Assembly (NCBI RefSeq): GCF_000150955.2
Contig: NC_011669.1
Location: 1,494,993-1,558,992 of the forward strand
DNA length: 64,000 nucleotides
Direction: 5' to 3'
From: Phaeodactylum tricornutum CCAP 1055/1
Taxonomy: Eukaryota; Bacillariophyta; Bacillariophyceae; Surirellales; Neidiaceae
Positions 35,977-46,816 of this stretch are shown one piece after another. Positions within the stretch are counted from its first letter, which is position 1. Each line of letters opens with the position of its first letter. Both the position numbers and the translations under genes were made by a program. The notes beneath the pieces are model-generated. The model saw only the letters and a program-made list of their open reading frames with translations. It ran no database searches and was not told where the DNA came from.

Positions 35977-38900
35977 CTAGTTTTGCAGTACCGAACGCTT
36001 GGAGCCCGCGCTGTTGACTTGTCGCCGCTTTCGGGGGGAATCCATTCCTAGAAATGAAGGTGAAGCTTCACGTTTGGAACGAGTCGACTGCTTTAGTAAC
36101 GTGTCTGCATCATGCTTCCGCTGACGGCATTTCGGCTCTTTGGCTGGTGCTCGACGTAATGGAAACTTCGGTGCCACTCCCTGAAGCAAGCCGTTGGTTG
36201 ATGGGGCCACAGGAGCTGCTTCAAGAAGGCTCTGGCGAAACTTCCGTAGGCTGGACGGTGATTCGCCCATAAAGGCGGGGGCTGCCTTTCGGCGCGGGCG
36301 GTTACCGGAGACCACGGTAGGTGATTCAAGAGCATCGGTAGGGTTGCCAATGCTCCTTGAACGCCCGTAACCAATTGGAGTTTGCACTACCGAAGCTTCT
36401 CTATCCGACAGGGGACGGTGCGTATCTTCCCTTTGCTCACAACCTTTTCTGGCTACGGACAGATCTGGTTCCGCCGTCGACTTGCTCGGTCCTTCAAGTG
36501 CGCCCAGCACAGACCCCCGCGGTCGCCCCCGCTGGCCCGCGGTGCACTTGATGCGGACCACAACCTTTGCACCCGTCGTGGGCCAGACCGCCACCAGTCG
36601 TTGGGATTGAGATTTGGCACCCAATTTGACGAGCTTACGTTTGCGCTCAACGGCCGAGGGTTTGATAGCGGTGCTGGTTCGCACCGGTACCGGCGCATCC
36701 AGCGAGTTGTAGTCCGAGTCGTACGATATGGATTTCAGCGTGCCGACACTTCGACGGGAAAGGTTCTTCGGTTCCGAACAAGGATCCGAGCCGTCGTCAA
36801 TAATGTCCCATTCCTCCTTATCGGCATCCAGCGTGCGCTTCACAGATTTGCTCTTAATGGGAATACAAAAGCTAGACGAAATATCGACTTCCTTGCCGAG
36901 TGACTCGTCCACCAGCTTGTATTTCGGTCGGCCTTCTACCCGCGGCTTGTCCGATCCAAAGGTCCCGACTTGAATCATGGGAGCCAAGTGGCACCACTTG
37001 AGATCAGGAATAAAGGTCAAGACGTACCAGTAATCGTAGTTGGATCCTTCCGTCATTGCTCCCGCTTTGAGCCGGACAACCTTATTGAAAAGCGAATACT
37101 TGATATCCCGGTCGGAAGGTGTACCTCCCGTCAAAGAGTTCCGTCTTTCGATATCGTCGACAACGGTCGGTTCCGCGATGACCGCAGGCGGGTGTGCTTT
37201 TTCAAAGGACGCCAATTCCTTGTCGTACTGCTCCTTGTCGAGGCGGTACTTGATGCGGGCTTGTTCGGCTACTTTTTCGTACCGCTCCTTGAGACGATCC
37301 GGTACCGCCTTCCAGCGATCGGCCAAGAGTTTGGAGCTTTCTGCCACGGACAATCCTTCTAGTTTGTCTTTCCAAACCACACGTTGTTGATTGGCAAAGA
37401 TCAGGTACGCACTCACCGGTCGCTTGGGTGGTACCGGTTCATCCGGATGAGTGCGCCGACGTTTAGCACTGGGTTTGACGGCGTTCATTTTGCCGTTGGC
37501 TAAAGACACGGATTTGGCGACGGTGGTAGACACGCGTTTGACGGGCGAGGGTGGTAAGAGGAGAGGACTAGCGGAGTAGGGTGAAATGGGAACGGCCAAG
37601 GACTGGAGGAAGGGACGGTGTTTGGAGCCGCGGCGACAATTGAGTTGAAGAGCCATCATGTAACTGGGCTCGCCCTCTTCAAAATCGTCGTCGGGAAACG
37701 CCCAGTGCGCGTACGGCTTCCATGCTTCGTCGACCACGTCTAGGTGCGATACTTTGATGCGGGTGCCGTCCTTGAGACGTGAGTTGCTGAGAAGATCGGG
37801 GAGTCGTATTTGGTTGGCTTGTACCAAGGCCAAACAATCGAGGCCGAATTTGCGAGCGATCGACCGGGGTGTCTCGTTTTCTTTGGCGAGGTACCATTGC
37901 GGTTGGTTGGCGGGGGATGGTGGTGGACAGGATCCGATGTTTTCGTAAACAGGCACGAGGAGGACCGTCCCTTCCAAAAGGCGACTGGAGGGGCTTAGAT
38001 CTGTGTAAACGGTGTGGTTCAAAAAGACCATATCCCAGGCGTCCACTTGGTGCGTCTTGGCAATTTCGCTGACGGTTTCTCCCGCCTTTCGTACGGCGTA
38101 GGTGGTGACTTTGGACGTGACGCGTTCGGGATGCGTGGCGAGGGAATTGTTTTTCTCGGGTGAGTTGGTGGGAACCGGGTCGGCGACGGGTTCCTCATCC
38201 TCACTGGCGTTGCCCACGGTGTGTTGATTGGTGTGATACCTACTGCTGCTGCTGTTATTGGTACCGTCCATGCTGCCACGAAGCTGAGCCTGTCGGTGCA
38301 GCGTGGCTTCGTCCTGCATGACGGCTCCGACGCGCAAAAATCCCATGGATTCGTAAAAGGGGATCGAATTGTCGGTGGCTTGCAGAACCACGTAATCGTA
38401 GTTGCATTTGCCGGTCGCTCGCATACACTCCAATTCTTCAATGACGAGGGAGACTAACGCCTGTAACGAGAAACAAGAAACGATGCGGTCGAAACAGGAG
38501 ACGGGGGTGAGGGAAAATGCTGACATCCAACACACACGACACGGTATATATTGCGTAGACGTGGCTGATCGTGGGGTCCACCGTCACTCGTCGAAGTACT
38601 TACTTTTCCGCATCCCAAAGCTCCCAAGAGGGATATTTCGGCAATTCTTGGCCACACGATTCCTTCATTCCATATATCCCCGCCGTGTACAGAATTCTGC
38701 AACCCCCGTGCCAGCTGATTGTCGCGATCCCAGACCCGTACTCCATCACGCATTTCTCGTTGGCGTTCGTGTCCGTCGTGTTCCCAGGCCGCCGCGTTTT
38801 GGGAATCCCAACGAAAGGTTCGTTGGTAGTTGGTGAAGGTTGTGACGGTGACGAATCCTTGCATTCGTCCCGCTTGATCCCGGATGAGGAATCCCCAGAC

Positions 38901-39212
38901 GGGATCGTCCACGTCCAATCGATCGGCGAGATACTCGAGACTGAGTGGCTTGCTACTGCCACCACTACTGGCAGCAGCAGCAGCGGTGCCATTCAAGGAA
39001 TGACGGCAGGGCGACTGCGGAGTGGCCGCGGGACGTCGGCGGACGGCTTCCTTACACAACAACAACATTTCCGCCATGCAGGTTTGAAAAAACGTCCGGT
39101 CGTTGATACGCTGCAAACTCGCGGTGGATAAGTCACGCGCGGGACGCGACACGTCGCCAAAGTTGTACGCCGGCTGCGGCAACGGCTTTTGCGCAAAACG
39201 AGTCGCGTTCAT
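35977..39212 (-). CDS. GNAT - LysM - LysM - HMG-box fusion protein, two exons
   Basis: Join 39212-38604 and 38460-35977, 1030 aa; the 143-nt intron (GTAAGT to CTCGTTACAG, phase 0) joins two halves of one GNAT fold. Order: GNAT acetyltransferase about 80-253, with the acetyl-CoA loop LGALGCGKALVSLVIEE at the junction, then DYVVLQATDNSIPFYESMGF; LysM 1 about 322-373 (TYAVRKAGETVSEIAKTHQV, LLEGTVLLVP); LysM 2 about 391-441 (WYLAKENETPRSIARKFGLD, LKDGTRIKVS); HMG box about 546-618 (PPKRPVSAYLIFANQQR, LLADRWKAVPDRLKERYEKV); an unrecognised block about 650-745 (YDYWYVLTFIPDLKWCHLAP, TLDADKEEWDI); then basic, disordered sequence with two similar motifs (APAFMGESPSSLRKF, SPSFLGMDSPRKRR). Likely a nuclear protein that binds DNA and acetylates something. 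No signal peptide. Confidence 0.82.
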
Positions 39213-40126
39213 GCTGTGGATACGGGAAAAGACGAGGCTCTGTGTGTACACGACGTTCTCTTTTTCGCTTTGTGTATACTACACAATGAAAAGTCCAGGA
39301 GCGTGGAGATCTATGAGTCACGATGACAACAAGGGAGTGTGAATTCTGCGAGATCGTTCGAAAGCACCGTGGAACTTGTGTTCGGTGGGGATCGTTGGAC
39401 GCGTTCGTTCCTCCCGCGAGAGAGAAAATGAAAGACACCCACAATTGTCTCTCCTCTGGTGACGGCTGTCGGGTTACGATCAAGTTTGGTACCAACAGGA
39501 ACAGTTCCAGAATACACGAATAGGAAATGAACTGTTGGGAAAACAAACCGAAGAGTTCACGGCATTCCCCGTGCGCCCAAGAAAACGAATGCTCGGGCTG
39601 GTGCTGGCGTATCGGTTGGTGGCGACGCCAGTAGTACTACTCGCTGATACAACTAGCTAGTGGTAGTAGTACTACTACTACCACTGAGAGAGGAGTACCA
39701 CTCCAGTAGAGTGAGTACTGGTACCTACTACCACGGGTTCGCTGATCCGGGGGGTTTCGGTTTCCGGGAGGAAGGTGTCTCGTTTTTGGGGTTTGTCGCG
39801 TCCGCGCCGGCTATGCAAGTCGTAGATTCGCTACGACAATCCACGTGGGTTCGAATTTCGGAGGGAACGAGGCGGACGGGCGCGATTCGGTCCCAACACG
39901 ATATACGATCCCACCCAACCGAGGCGGGACGAGACGATCCGACGCCGTATGGACCGTCACGACGAGTCTACCAAACAAAGAACACGATACCCTGGTCTCT
40001 AGCCACAGGTCCTAGAGCGCTTGCCTATGGTATATTGGTACCCTATTTCGTGATCCCGTATATTCCCTAGTCCAAATTGTTGCAAGAAGCATTGATTATC
40101 GTTCATCGTTCGTTACCTCTACTCGT
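39213..40126. other. 0.9-kb intergenic, includes a GTA/TAC-rich inverted repeat
   Basis: Lies between the HMG fusion promoter and the 3' end of PDCD2. Open frames such as plus 39660-40070 have no family resemblance. The stretch 39620-39740 is rich in gta and tac words and contains the inverted repeat at 39659-39685. Confidence 0.4.
39659..39685. repeat. perfect 12-bp inverted repeat with 3-base spacer
   Basis: agtggtagtagt, spacer act, actactaccact. Non-coding DNA, in a region of related gta/tac triplets. Confidence 0.8.
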
Positions 40127-41446
40127 CTACCCACGATTCTGTTCATCATCGTCATCATCGTCCACGCTAAAGCGGGCATCTTCCGGGATTACCACCGCCG
40201 CCGTTGCGTCGTCGTTACGCCGGGGATCCACTCCCTCCGCGGGCCACGCGTCTACGGATTGCTGCACCACCACGAATTCTTCGTCGGCATCGGCACACGC
40301 GGCCGTACAACTGTACACGGCCACGTTGCCGAAATCCAACGCGTCTCCCCAGATCGACTCGTGCTGGGGTTGGTCCACCCGCAAAATGGCCAAGACGGAC
40401 GGGAGTAACTGACATTCGTACACCCGTGGTGCGCCACACACACACGCGGGGATCGGTGGCGTACTCAATACCTTCGATGATAATGCCACGGATACGGGAA
40501 TGGACCACAGGGGTACACCACCCAGTGCGTACCGCAACACTTGGCGGGGGGAACGTTGAAGGCGGTCCGTAAACGTCCATAACGCGCGATCTTCGACACT
40601 CAGTCGCTCGTCCGGTTCCGTGGCGGTCCAAGTACTCCCTCCTCCGGTATTCATTGACGGACGCAGAGCGTTGATTATATCAGTGTCGTCTTCTTCCGCC
40701 AAATACCGGGCGAGCATGGCTTGGATTTTGGCGTTGTCGTCCGTTTTGGAAAGACCCACGTCGTCTTCGTCGTCCAACGGAGCAATGGCACCCGGCTCTT
40801 GGACGTGCGACAATTCGAAACAAGAAAATTTCGAGGATGCACACTGCTGTGGTCGAGTCCGCTTCCACGGCTTGGCCGGTTTTCGGGACGATCCTTCCGC
40901 GGCTTCCAGAGCGGCTAACTGAACTTCCAAATCGCCGAGACTATTGTCTTCGGTAACATCGGCGGGAACCGCCCAATCGTCCGCTGCGATGGTATTGGTA
41001 TGTGGAGACGGCGAATCCGTTCTAGACGGTAGCGTCGTCTCTTGTTGCCGGGAAGCTTGGAACTTCTCTCGACAGTAGTCTAGGCGATCCCTGCAAAGAC
41101 GGCGACAGCGAACCACCCCCTGACCGTCTGATATCTTTCCTTCCGTAAACAATTGGTTCCAACAGCTGGCTCGTCGACAGGCAGAGATTTGCAACGTCTT
41201 GGCGACGGGAGTGGAACCGTGTGCCGTTCGATACTGGGGAACGTAGAGCTGTGCCAACAGCTGTAAGGAGTTTTGGCAGCTGGAACAGGTTGCGGTGGTT
41301 CCGTCCAAGGGAAATTGGTTATCGTCATCGCCGCCAATGTAGGATGCCGTCGGATCCTCTTGGACGGGTTTGCGTCCGTACAGGATCGGCTGGTACAAAC
41401 GAACGCGTTCGCCGTTTTCGTTCAAGTCGTCTCCACCAGACCACAT
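40127..41446 (-). CDS. PDCD2L: PDCD2/PDCD2L-family (Tsr4-like) ribosomal protein chaperone
   Basis: 439 aa from the first ATG (41446). Family role: dedicated chaperones of ribosomal protein uS5 (Rps2) during 40S assembly. Seen: N-terminal part YIGGDDDNQFPLDG then a zinc-binding set CSSCQNSLQLLAQLYVPQYR, ISACRRASCWNQLF, VVRCRRLC; a long acidic middle; and the PDCD2 C-terminal domain RQVLRYALGGVPLWSIPVSV, IPACVCGAPRVYECQLLPSV, LDFGNVAVYSCTAACADADE. The order and spacing of Cys pairs fit PDCD2-like proteins. Subtype (PDCD2 or PDCD2L) is not settled. Confidence 0.85.
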   Translation of the reverse strand: MWSGGDDLNENGERVRLYQPILYGRKPVQEDPTASYIGGDDDNQFPLDGTTATCSSCQNSLQLLAQLYVPQYRTAHGSTPVAKTLQISACRRASCWNQLFTEGKISDGQGVVRCRRLCRDRLDYCREKFQASRQQETTLPSRTDSPSPHTNTIAADDWAVPADVTEDNSLGDLEVQLAALEAAEGSSRKPAKPWKRTRPQQCASSKFSCFELSHVQEPGAIAPLDDEDDVGLSKTDDNAKIQAMLARYLAEEDDTDIINALRPSMNTGGGSTWTATEPDERLSVEDRALWTFTDRLQRSPRQVLRYALGGVPLWSIPVSVALSSKVLSTPPIPACVCGAPRVYECQLLPSVLAILRVDQPQHESIWGDALDFGNVAVYSCTAACADADEEFVVVQQSVDAWPAEGVDPRRNDDATAAVVIPEDARFSVDDDDDDEQNRG

Positions 41447-41975
41447 GACTGGTTGCAAAAATCAGGACGATTGATGTGCGCCTGACTTGGATTTGGAAAG
41501 AGGTGGCAGTAGTGGAAGGGAAAGCAAGGCTACCGGAGAGTCGGTTGACCCCAGAAGGGTTGACCGAACAAACGGGGGAACATCGTACAAATTTTCGATG
41601 GCTGGAAATTGACGCAATCCGCCAAGTTTCCGCACCATAAATAAAGAATATTTGCTTACTTTTTCCTAGGTAAATCGGGAAAGCCTAAGGTCGTCACGGA
41701 AAGCGAGACAAGAGCTAAAATATCACACACAGGCTAACTGATAAAAAACAAGTTAGATAGCAAAACGTTGGAGCGCATACCTGTCAAAGTCGTGTAGAGA
41801 CGAATTCCGTACTCACATTATTCTGTAAATGGCTCGTCTCGATCTCCAATATACCGAGCGAGCTGTCCCTGCCATCTAGGATGGTGACAACGCTCTCCGA
41901 GCACATTCGGTTGACTCCGACTTGGTAGGGAGTATTCGATGGATTCCATAAAAACGGACGCAAGCAACGATAACG
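41447..41975. other. divergent promoter region
   Basis: 529 bp between PDCD2 and the next plus-strand gene. No feature recognised beyond promoter-like AT-rich patches near 41640-41760. Confidence 0.4.
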
Positions 41976-43652
41976 ATGTGGAAGTCACTCTTTACCTTCT
42001 CTCGTAGGAAAGCCAAGCGGGAAATATCCCAGCAGTCGAAGTATGATCAACGAGCACTACCAGAACAGTCGACGAGAAAATCCTCACGAGCTGTAGGTCC
42101 CGGCGCTACGGCGATCCCAACTTTGATTGTGCCGGAGCAACGCGCAGACTCTGACAAAGAGAAAGCGAATGACGTGGAAGAACATGCGGGAGATTGTTGT
42201 CTAAGTAGTGACGATCTTAAGGCGATAGCGGAAACGAAGATCATTTCTCCCTCGTGTACCAAAAAAGACGGTGCGTCGCAGAGCCAAGACTCGAATTCGA
42301 AATCCTCTTCAACGGATGCCAAGGGAAATGGCCATGAGGAGTCCACAGATTTCACTTACTTTGACTTTCTTGGCTTGCTGTGTGGGGCATCCTTGATTTT
42401 AGAACTATTTCTACCCAGGGCTCACCACAAAGCTACCAGCGAGGCAACGAAAGCGCCGGACTGTGGATTCGATCCATCGTCGGAAGAAGGGATCGAACAG
42501 ACCCTGATGATGGATGAGATTGGAGATTGGGCTCAAGTTTGCAATGCTATCGACGGGTCTCGTGACTCGTCGCTATATAATGGCTCCGAAAAGACAAGTC
42601 AGGCCGTGCGAGAAACCGGCATACCGACGCATAGACTTGTTCCGGACAGTACCGACGCATCAACTGACGACGAAGCTTGCCTTAAAACGGACACACGTTC
42701 AATTGAACGGCATGTCTGCAACACCACTTTAGTGGCCCCACACCAAATTCAAAGGGATACTATAGTGGACGTATCTGATGATCAAAAGTTGCCTAGTGAA
42801 GGATCCAATAGAAACACCGAAAAAAATTATGGAATGGCATTAAGTGGTCTGAATCCAAAAGCTCTCGATAATCAACATCAAACAGCTTCGAAAAAAACAA
42901 GGGTGAGATCGTTTAAGTCGTTGTTAGGCTCCCAGCGCCTGCGAACCAACACCCGGTCACAAGGTGTCGGTATTGCGGTCAATGGCAGCAGCACGTCGTT
43001 AAAAACGAAAACAAAAACAGGACTCCGTCGTGGAGGCTACTCGAACGCGTCCAATCAGCGTCGGAAGGAATCAGGTCCTCTTCCTCCAGAACAAAACCGA
43101 AAGCGCCTCGGCTTTTGGAAAAAGAAGTTATTAAACCAGAACCCAGGTCTCGCTTCAAAAAATATGGAGGAGCCTCGTCTGGAGGCCGCGAAAGTATCTG
43201 CCATGAAGGCAGCTGCAGTTCCCTGTCCTGATAGAAACTCCGCAACAAACTTACCGACGGTAAATGCGATGGAGAAAGAATGTGAGCCAAACATGGGAAC
43301 GTGTCACGACTACCATTTCGATAACAACGGTACTCAAAGAAGATATGTTCAGGCACAACCGCTGGTAAAGACACCGTCAGCCGACAGTACGAAGCACAAA
43401 GGGAAGATTGGATCACCTACAATGCCACCCGAGCAGCACGTACTCATGCGCGCCCATGCACCATTTGCTGATAAAAATAAAAAGGGCTCAGACTGCGATA
43501 ATATCAGTACCATGTCAACACATATGAGCATGTTTCAAATGCCCATGCTTAAAATTGAGGGGGATCCTGATTCGATCAAAAAGAAGAAAATGAAAAGGAA
43601 GCGGAGAGTAGGGATACATATGTTTTTGCTTTTTAATGGTCGCTCGCCTTAA
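41976..43652 (+). CDS. unknown protein, basic and Ser/Thr-rich, one hydrophobic segment
   Basis: 558 aa, ATG at 41976. No family recognised. Seen: a basic N-terminus (MWKSLFTFSRRKAKREISQQ), a hydrophobic segment about residues 128-147 (DFLGLLCGASLILELFLP) that could be a membrane or amphipathic helix, a long low-complexity middle, a basic patch (RRKESGPLPPEQNRKRLGFW), and a C-terminus with KKKKMKRKRR followed by VGIHMFLLFNG. Composition and length support a real, fast-evolving gene. The nearest gene, MgtE on the other strand, ends 26 bp away. Confidence 0.55.
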   Translation: MWKSLFTFSRRKAKREISQQSKYDQRALPEQSTRKSSRAVGPGATAIPTLIVPEQRADSDKEKANDVEEHAGDCCLSSDDLKAIAETKIISPSCTKKDGASQSQDSNSKSSSTDAKGNGHEESTDFTYFDFLGLLCGASLILELFLPRAHHKATSEATKAPDCGFDPSSEEGIEQTLMMDEIGDWAQVCNAIDGSRDSSLYNGSEKTSQAVRETGIPTHRLVPDSTDASTDDEACLKTDTRSIERHVCNTTLVAPHQIQRDTIVDVSDDQKLPSEGSNRNTEKNYGMALSGLNPKALDNQHQTASKKTRVRSFKSLLGSQRLRTNTRSQGVGIAVNGSSTSLKTKTKTGLRRGGYSNASNQRRKESGPLPPEQNRKRLGFWKKKLLNQNPGLASKNMEEPRLEAAKVSAMKAAAVPCPDRNSATNLPTVNAMEKECEPNMGTCHDYHFDNNGTQRRYVQAQPLVKTPSADSTKHKGKIGSPTMPPEQHVLMRAHAPFADKNKKGSDCDNISTMSTHMSMFQMPMLKIEGDPDSIKKKKMKRKRRVGIHMFLLFNGRSP

Positions 43653-43678
43653 ATTGTAAATCTCCAATGGTTCAACAA

Positions 43679-44933
43679 TCAGGAACCCCCACCAAGTCTA
43701 GAAATGAGAAGAATCCCTAGCGGACTGTCGAGCAAAATGCTGGAAACAGCTACAGCAATGACGACGCCGAGAATGTCCATGATAACTTGAATAGTCGTGG
43801 AGCTGTGCGCGGGATCGACGCCTAACCTTTTCAGTCCCAGTGGAAGAATTGCCCCTAGACACACACTGGAGAAAACAATCAATGCTAACGCGCTTGTAAC
43901 GGCGATCGCTTCGGAGAAGGGCGTCCGAAACGCAATGGCTCGGACAAACCCAGTTACCGAGAGAATAGCACTAAGTGCGCACGCCATTTTGAGTTCTCGT
44001 GACAAAAACTGGCCCTGTGTCTTTTCGTTCAGTGTACCGAGAGCAAGCCCCCGTATCACTCGGACCGAGGCTTGGTTGCCGGCGTTTCCGCCGGCACCCA
44101 CCAGCATGGTTAAGAAGTATATAACTAAAAAATGAAAACACTCTACTGTTAGGACAGAATAAATGAACAGCTCGCACGACAATGAGGGGTCTGTTGATCA
44201 AATCAGCAGCAAACATAAATTACTCACTGACAGGGTGATTGGCCAGTAGAACCTCATTCCGTGCCAGAATAATGCCGCTGCATGATTGCATGATCAAAAG
44301 CCCCACCAACCAGTAAGCTCGATCTCGTAGTGCCTCTCCAAACGAAATGGTCGGTTCCAGCGGACAGGCATCATCTTCCAATTCATCACACCACTGTGAA
44401 GCTTCTTCCGTGAGCATTTCTTCTCCTGTGAGTGTCATAGGAATGTCCGACATTACTCCGTCATCGGCTCTTCGAAATCTTCCTTCTCCTTCAAAGCTTT
44501 CCAAAATAATACGATTTCCATTATCGTAGTGTCTATGCAGCCGCTCGTTCTCGGCTTCGGCTCGTTGTAGAGCAACCCGCAGCAGGTCATTCTCTTGTCG
44601 TAGTTGTTGCAGAACCACTGCTTCTCTTTCGGATTTTCCATTCTTCGTAAACATGGACATAATTTTTTCCGAACGCAATAGGCGCTTTCCATTATGTATA
44701 TTTGATATGGGATCTTCGATGTCTCGAGCGCTTTGCTGCACCACTACATCGGTTTGGAGAAACCGAGGACTGGTCTTCTGCGGCAACGTCTTGGGGACGA
44801 TCAAGAATTTCCGTGGCCTTTGAATGGAAAATCCTCCTTGCCATCCTTTCGTAGTCGTTATCAGGGAAAAGCTTGATATGCCAAAAAGCATGCAGTGGAC
44901 AACATTTGGTGCTAGTTTCGTGTTCATCACCAT
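43679..44933 (-). CDS. MgtE/SLC41-type divalent cation transporter, two exons
   Basis: Join 44933-44228 and 44124-43679, 383 aa; 103-nt intron (GTGAGT to ATTTTTTAG, phase 1). Family role: Mg2+ channel or transporter. Seen: an N-terminal hydrophobic stretch then basic residues (targeting-like), a coiled coil (EREAVVLQQLRQENDLLRVA, LQRAEAENERLHRHY), then one MgtE membrane domain: LRDRAYWLVGLLIMQSCSGI, ILARNEVLLANHPV joined to IIYFLTMLVGAGGNAGNQAS, VRVIRGLALG, GFVRAIAF, VFSSVCLGAILPLGLKRLG, DPAHSSTTIQVIMDILGVVI. The GNAGNQ and DPAHSS/DILGV motifs are diagnostic. There is no CBS or N-domain gating module, and a single five-helix unit, so dimerisation is expected. Compartment uncertain. Confidence 0.85.
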
Positions 44934-45276
44934 GGTAAGAAAATAAACAGGATCGGAAATTGTTTCATGTTGGCTTCCGTGTGGAGAGTATACAACATCT
45001 TCTAAAAAGCCAATATTTCTGCATTCTCATTGGTGGAGATGTCTGTCCGCAAGGAAGTTTCATTAGCATTACTTATTCGATTTAGACAGCACTGTGACCT
45101 GACCGCGCATGTCTAACCGTTTTCGAAGAACAATCGCGAGCCCAAGACAGCGCTGTACATGTTTTGACTGATTGTGCAAACGACCATGATTGGGCACCAA
45201 CGCAAGATTTGATTGTTACCGTGGTGTTCGACAGCCCTACACGCGTTGTAATAGATATTTAGGCTTCTATTCAGTC
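44934..45276. other. divergent promoter region (MgtE / BDP1)
   Basis: 343 bp between opposed ATGs; nothing else recognised. Confidence 0.4.
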
Positions 45277-46747
45277 ATGTCGTCATCTGCGGTGTCTCTG
45301 ACACCGTTGCACTCGAAGAAACAAGCTCCTGGCAAGAAACGGCGCCCCAATTTCCGTCCGATTGTCCGAAAAGGGAGCAAGGCAACCAAGCCGTCGGCGC
45401 TTGCGACACCAGATGAGACGATCGAGTCCATTGACAATGCAAATGAAGAAGAAACAGGGATGTCCGTTGTCGATTCACCGACTGTTCCCACATCAGTTCT
45501 AACGAAAAGAGCAGAATCTGCTGTCAGGGTTTCCTTGTCAAAGGCTGCTGTTACGCATTCTCCGCCATCAAAACAAGCACCGAAGCGTGGAAAAAAGCGC
45601 AAGACGATCGGGGTCTCCATCGGATCTACGCGTGCGGCTCGGCCCGAAACTTCGACTGAGAAATTAAGTGATGAGAATACTTTGCACGAAGAGCACTTCC
45701 CCGCGTCGGAGCCCCTCCGAAAAAGTACCCCCAAAGCTGCTATTACTAAACAAGGGTCTACCATACCGATCGTAGAAACTGCAATCATTCCGGAAGATAC
45801 CAGCGGTGGTCCCAATTTAAAAAACTACTGCAGTACATTCCGATCCAAACGAGGAAAGGACCAACCTAGAGTAGCTGTGGCGGCTGCACCAGAACCAGAA
45901 TTAGACCAGGCCAATGCACCAACTTTATCAGCCGGCCCGGTCGTCAAAGTTGTCAACGGCGAAATTGTGTTACAAGAAAGTAGTATGGTAGTAAACGCGA
46001 GTTCCAAAGAAGTCGAGGAGTTTCCAGTGGTAGAAGAAGAGGCTCAATTGGCCGTAGTCGGTGCTTCCTACAACTCTTTCACGAATCGCAAAAAGCCACA
46101 GCACTGGAATGTTGTCGAGACTCAACTTTTTTACGAAGCTTTGCGCCAAGTTGGTCTCGACTTTGGTACGATGGAAGCGTACTTCGAGAATAGACGGACG
46201 CGCAAGCAGCTCAAGCGGAAATATCAAAAGGAGTCGAGTAAAAATCCGCATTTAATTGAAGCTGCATTGGATCCTACGGCGCGGAGAGGGATTGGTAAGT
46301 TCAACGCGTCCTCGTTCGCGATCAGCTTTGTGTGTGAAGAGCTTACTCTCAGCTTATTCCTGTTGTTTAGATTTATCGGTGTTTGATGTGACGGCTGAAG
46401 ACATCGCAAAGCAGGTAGAACTGGAGAATACTCAAGAACCCGTTCGAGAGACACGCCTTTTGCCAGTGGACAATGACAGAGAGCTAATCGAAGTTGTGGA
46501 AGAGGACGAGCTCACCGTAACCGAGACCGAGCGAGCTTCACCGAGTTTAGACTCGGCTCTACAGCAGACTTTATTATGGGGAAAGGATGAGGCTGAGCTG
46601 GTTGATACTCGTCCCGCATTGGACGATCACATGTTTGACGATGAAGCTCAAGCAGAGGAGACAGTGAAGGTTACTCTGATTTCTAACGTCAACAAAACCA
46701 ACAAGAAGAAAAAGCCGAAGTTTCGCTCACGGAAAACCAAAAAATAG
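45277..46747 (+). CDS. BDP1: TFIIIB subunit B'' (BDP1), SANT domain, two exons
   Basis: Join 45277-46294 and 46371-46747, 464 aa; 76-nt intron (GTAAGT to TTGTTTAG, phase 1). Family role: part of TFIIIB, opens RNA polymerase III promoters such as tRNA and 5S genes. Seen: a basic N-terminus (KKQAPGKKRRPNFRPIVRKG), which resembles BDP1 starts; disordered middle; and the extended SANT domain WNVVETQLFYEALRQVGLDF, GTMEAYFENRRTRKQLKRKY, QKESSKNPHLIEAALDP, followed across the intron by ID-LSVFDVTAEDI. WxxxETxxFYxALxxxGxDF and RTRKQLKRK are diagnostic of BDP1. The acidic C-terminal part ends in a Lys/Arg cluster. Convergent with the DUF2470 gene, 69 bp apart. Confidence 0.87.
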
Positions 46748-46816
46748 GTTTAAAACGTTACTTGAACTAAATTAATGGCTTTTCATTATTGAAAAGTTCG
46801 TACTATGCCAGTTCGA

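Noticed and set aside
39660-40070. Plus-strand 136-codon frame in the HMG/PDCD2 gap
   Set aside because: Low-complexity triplet-derived start, no recognised domain.
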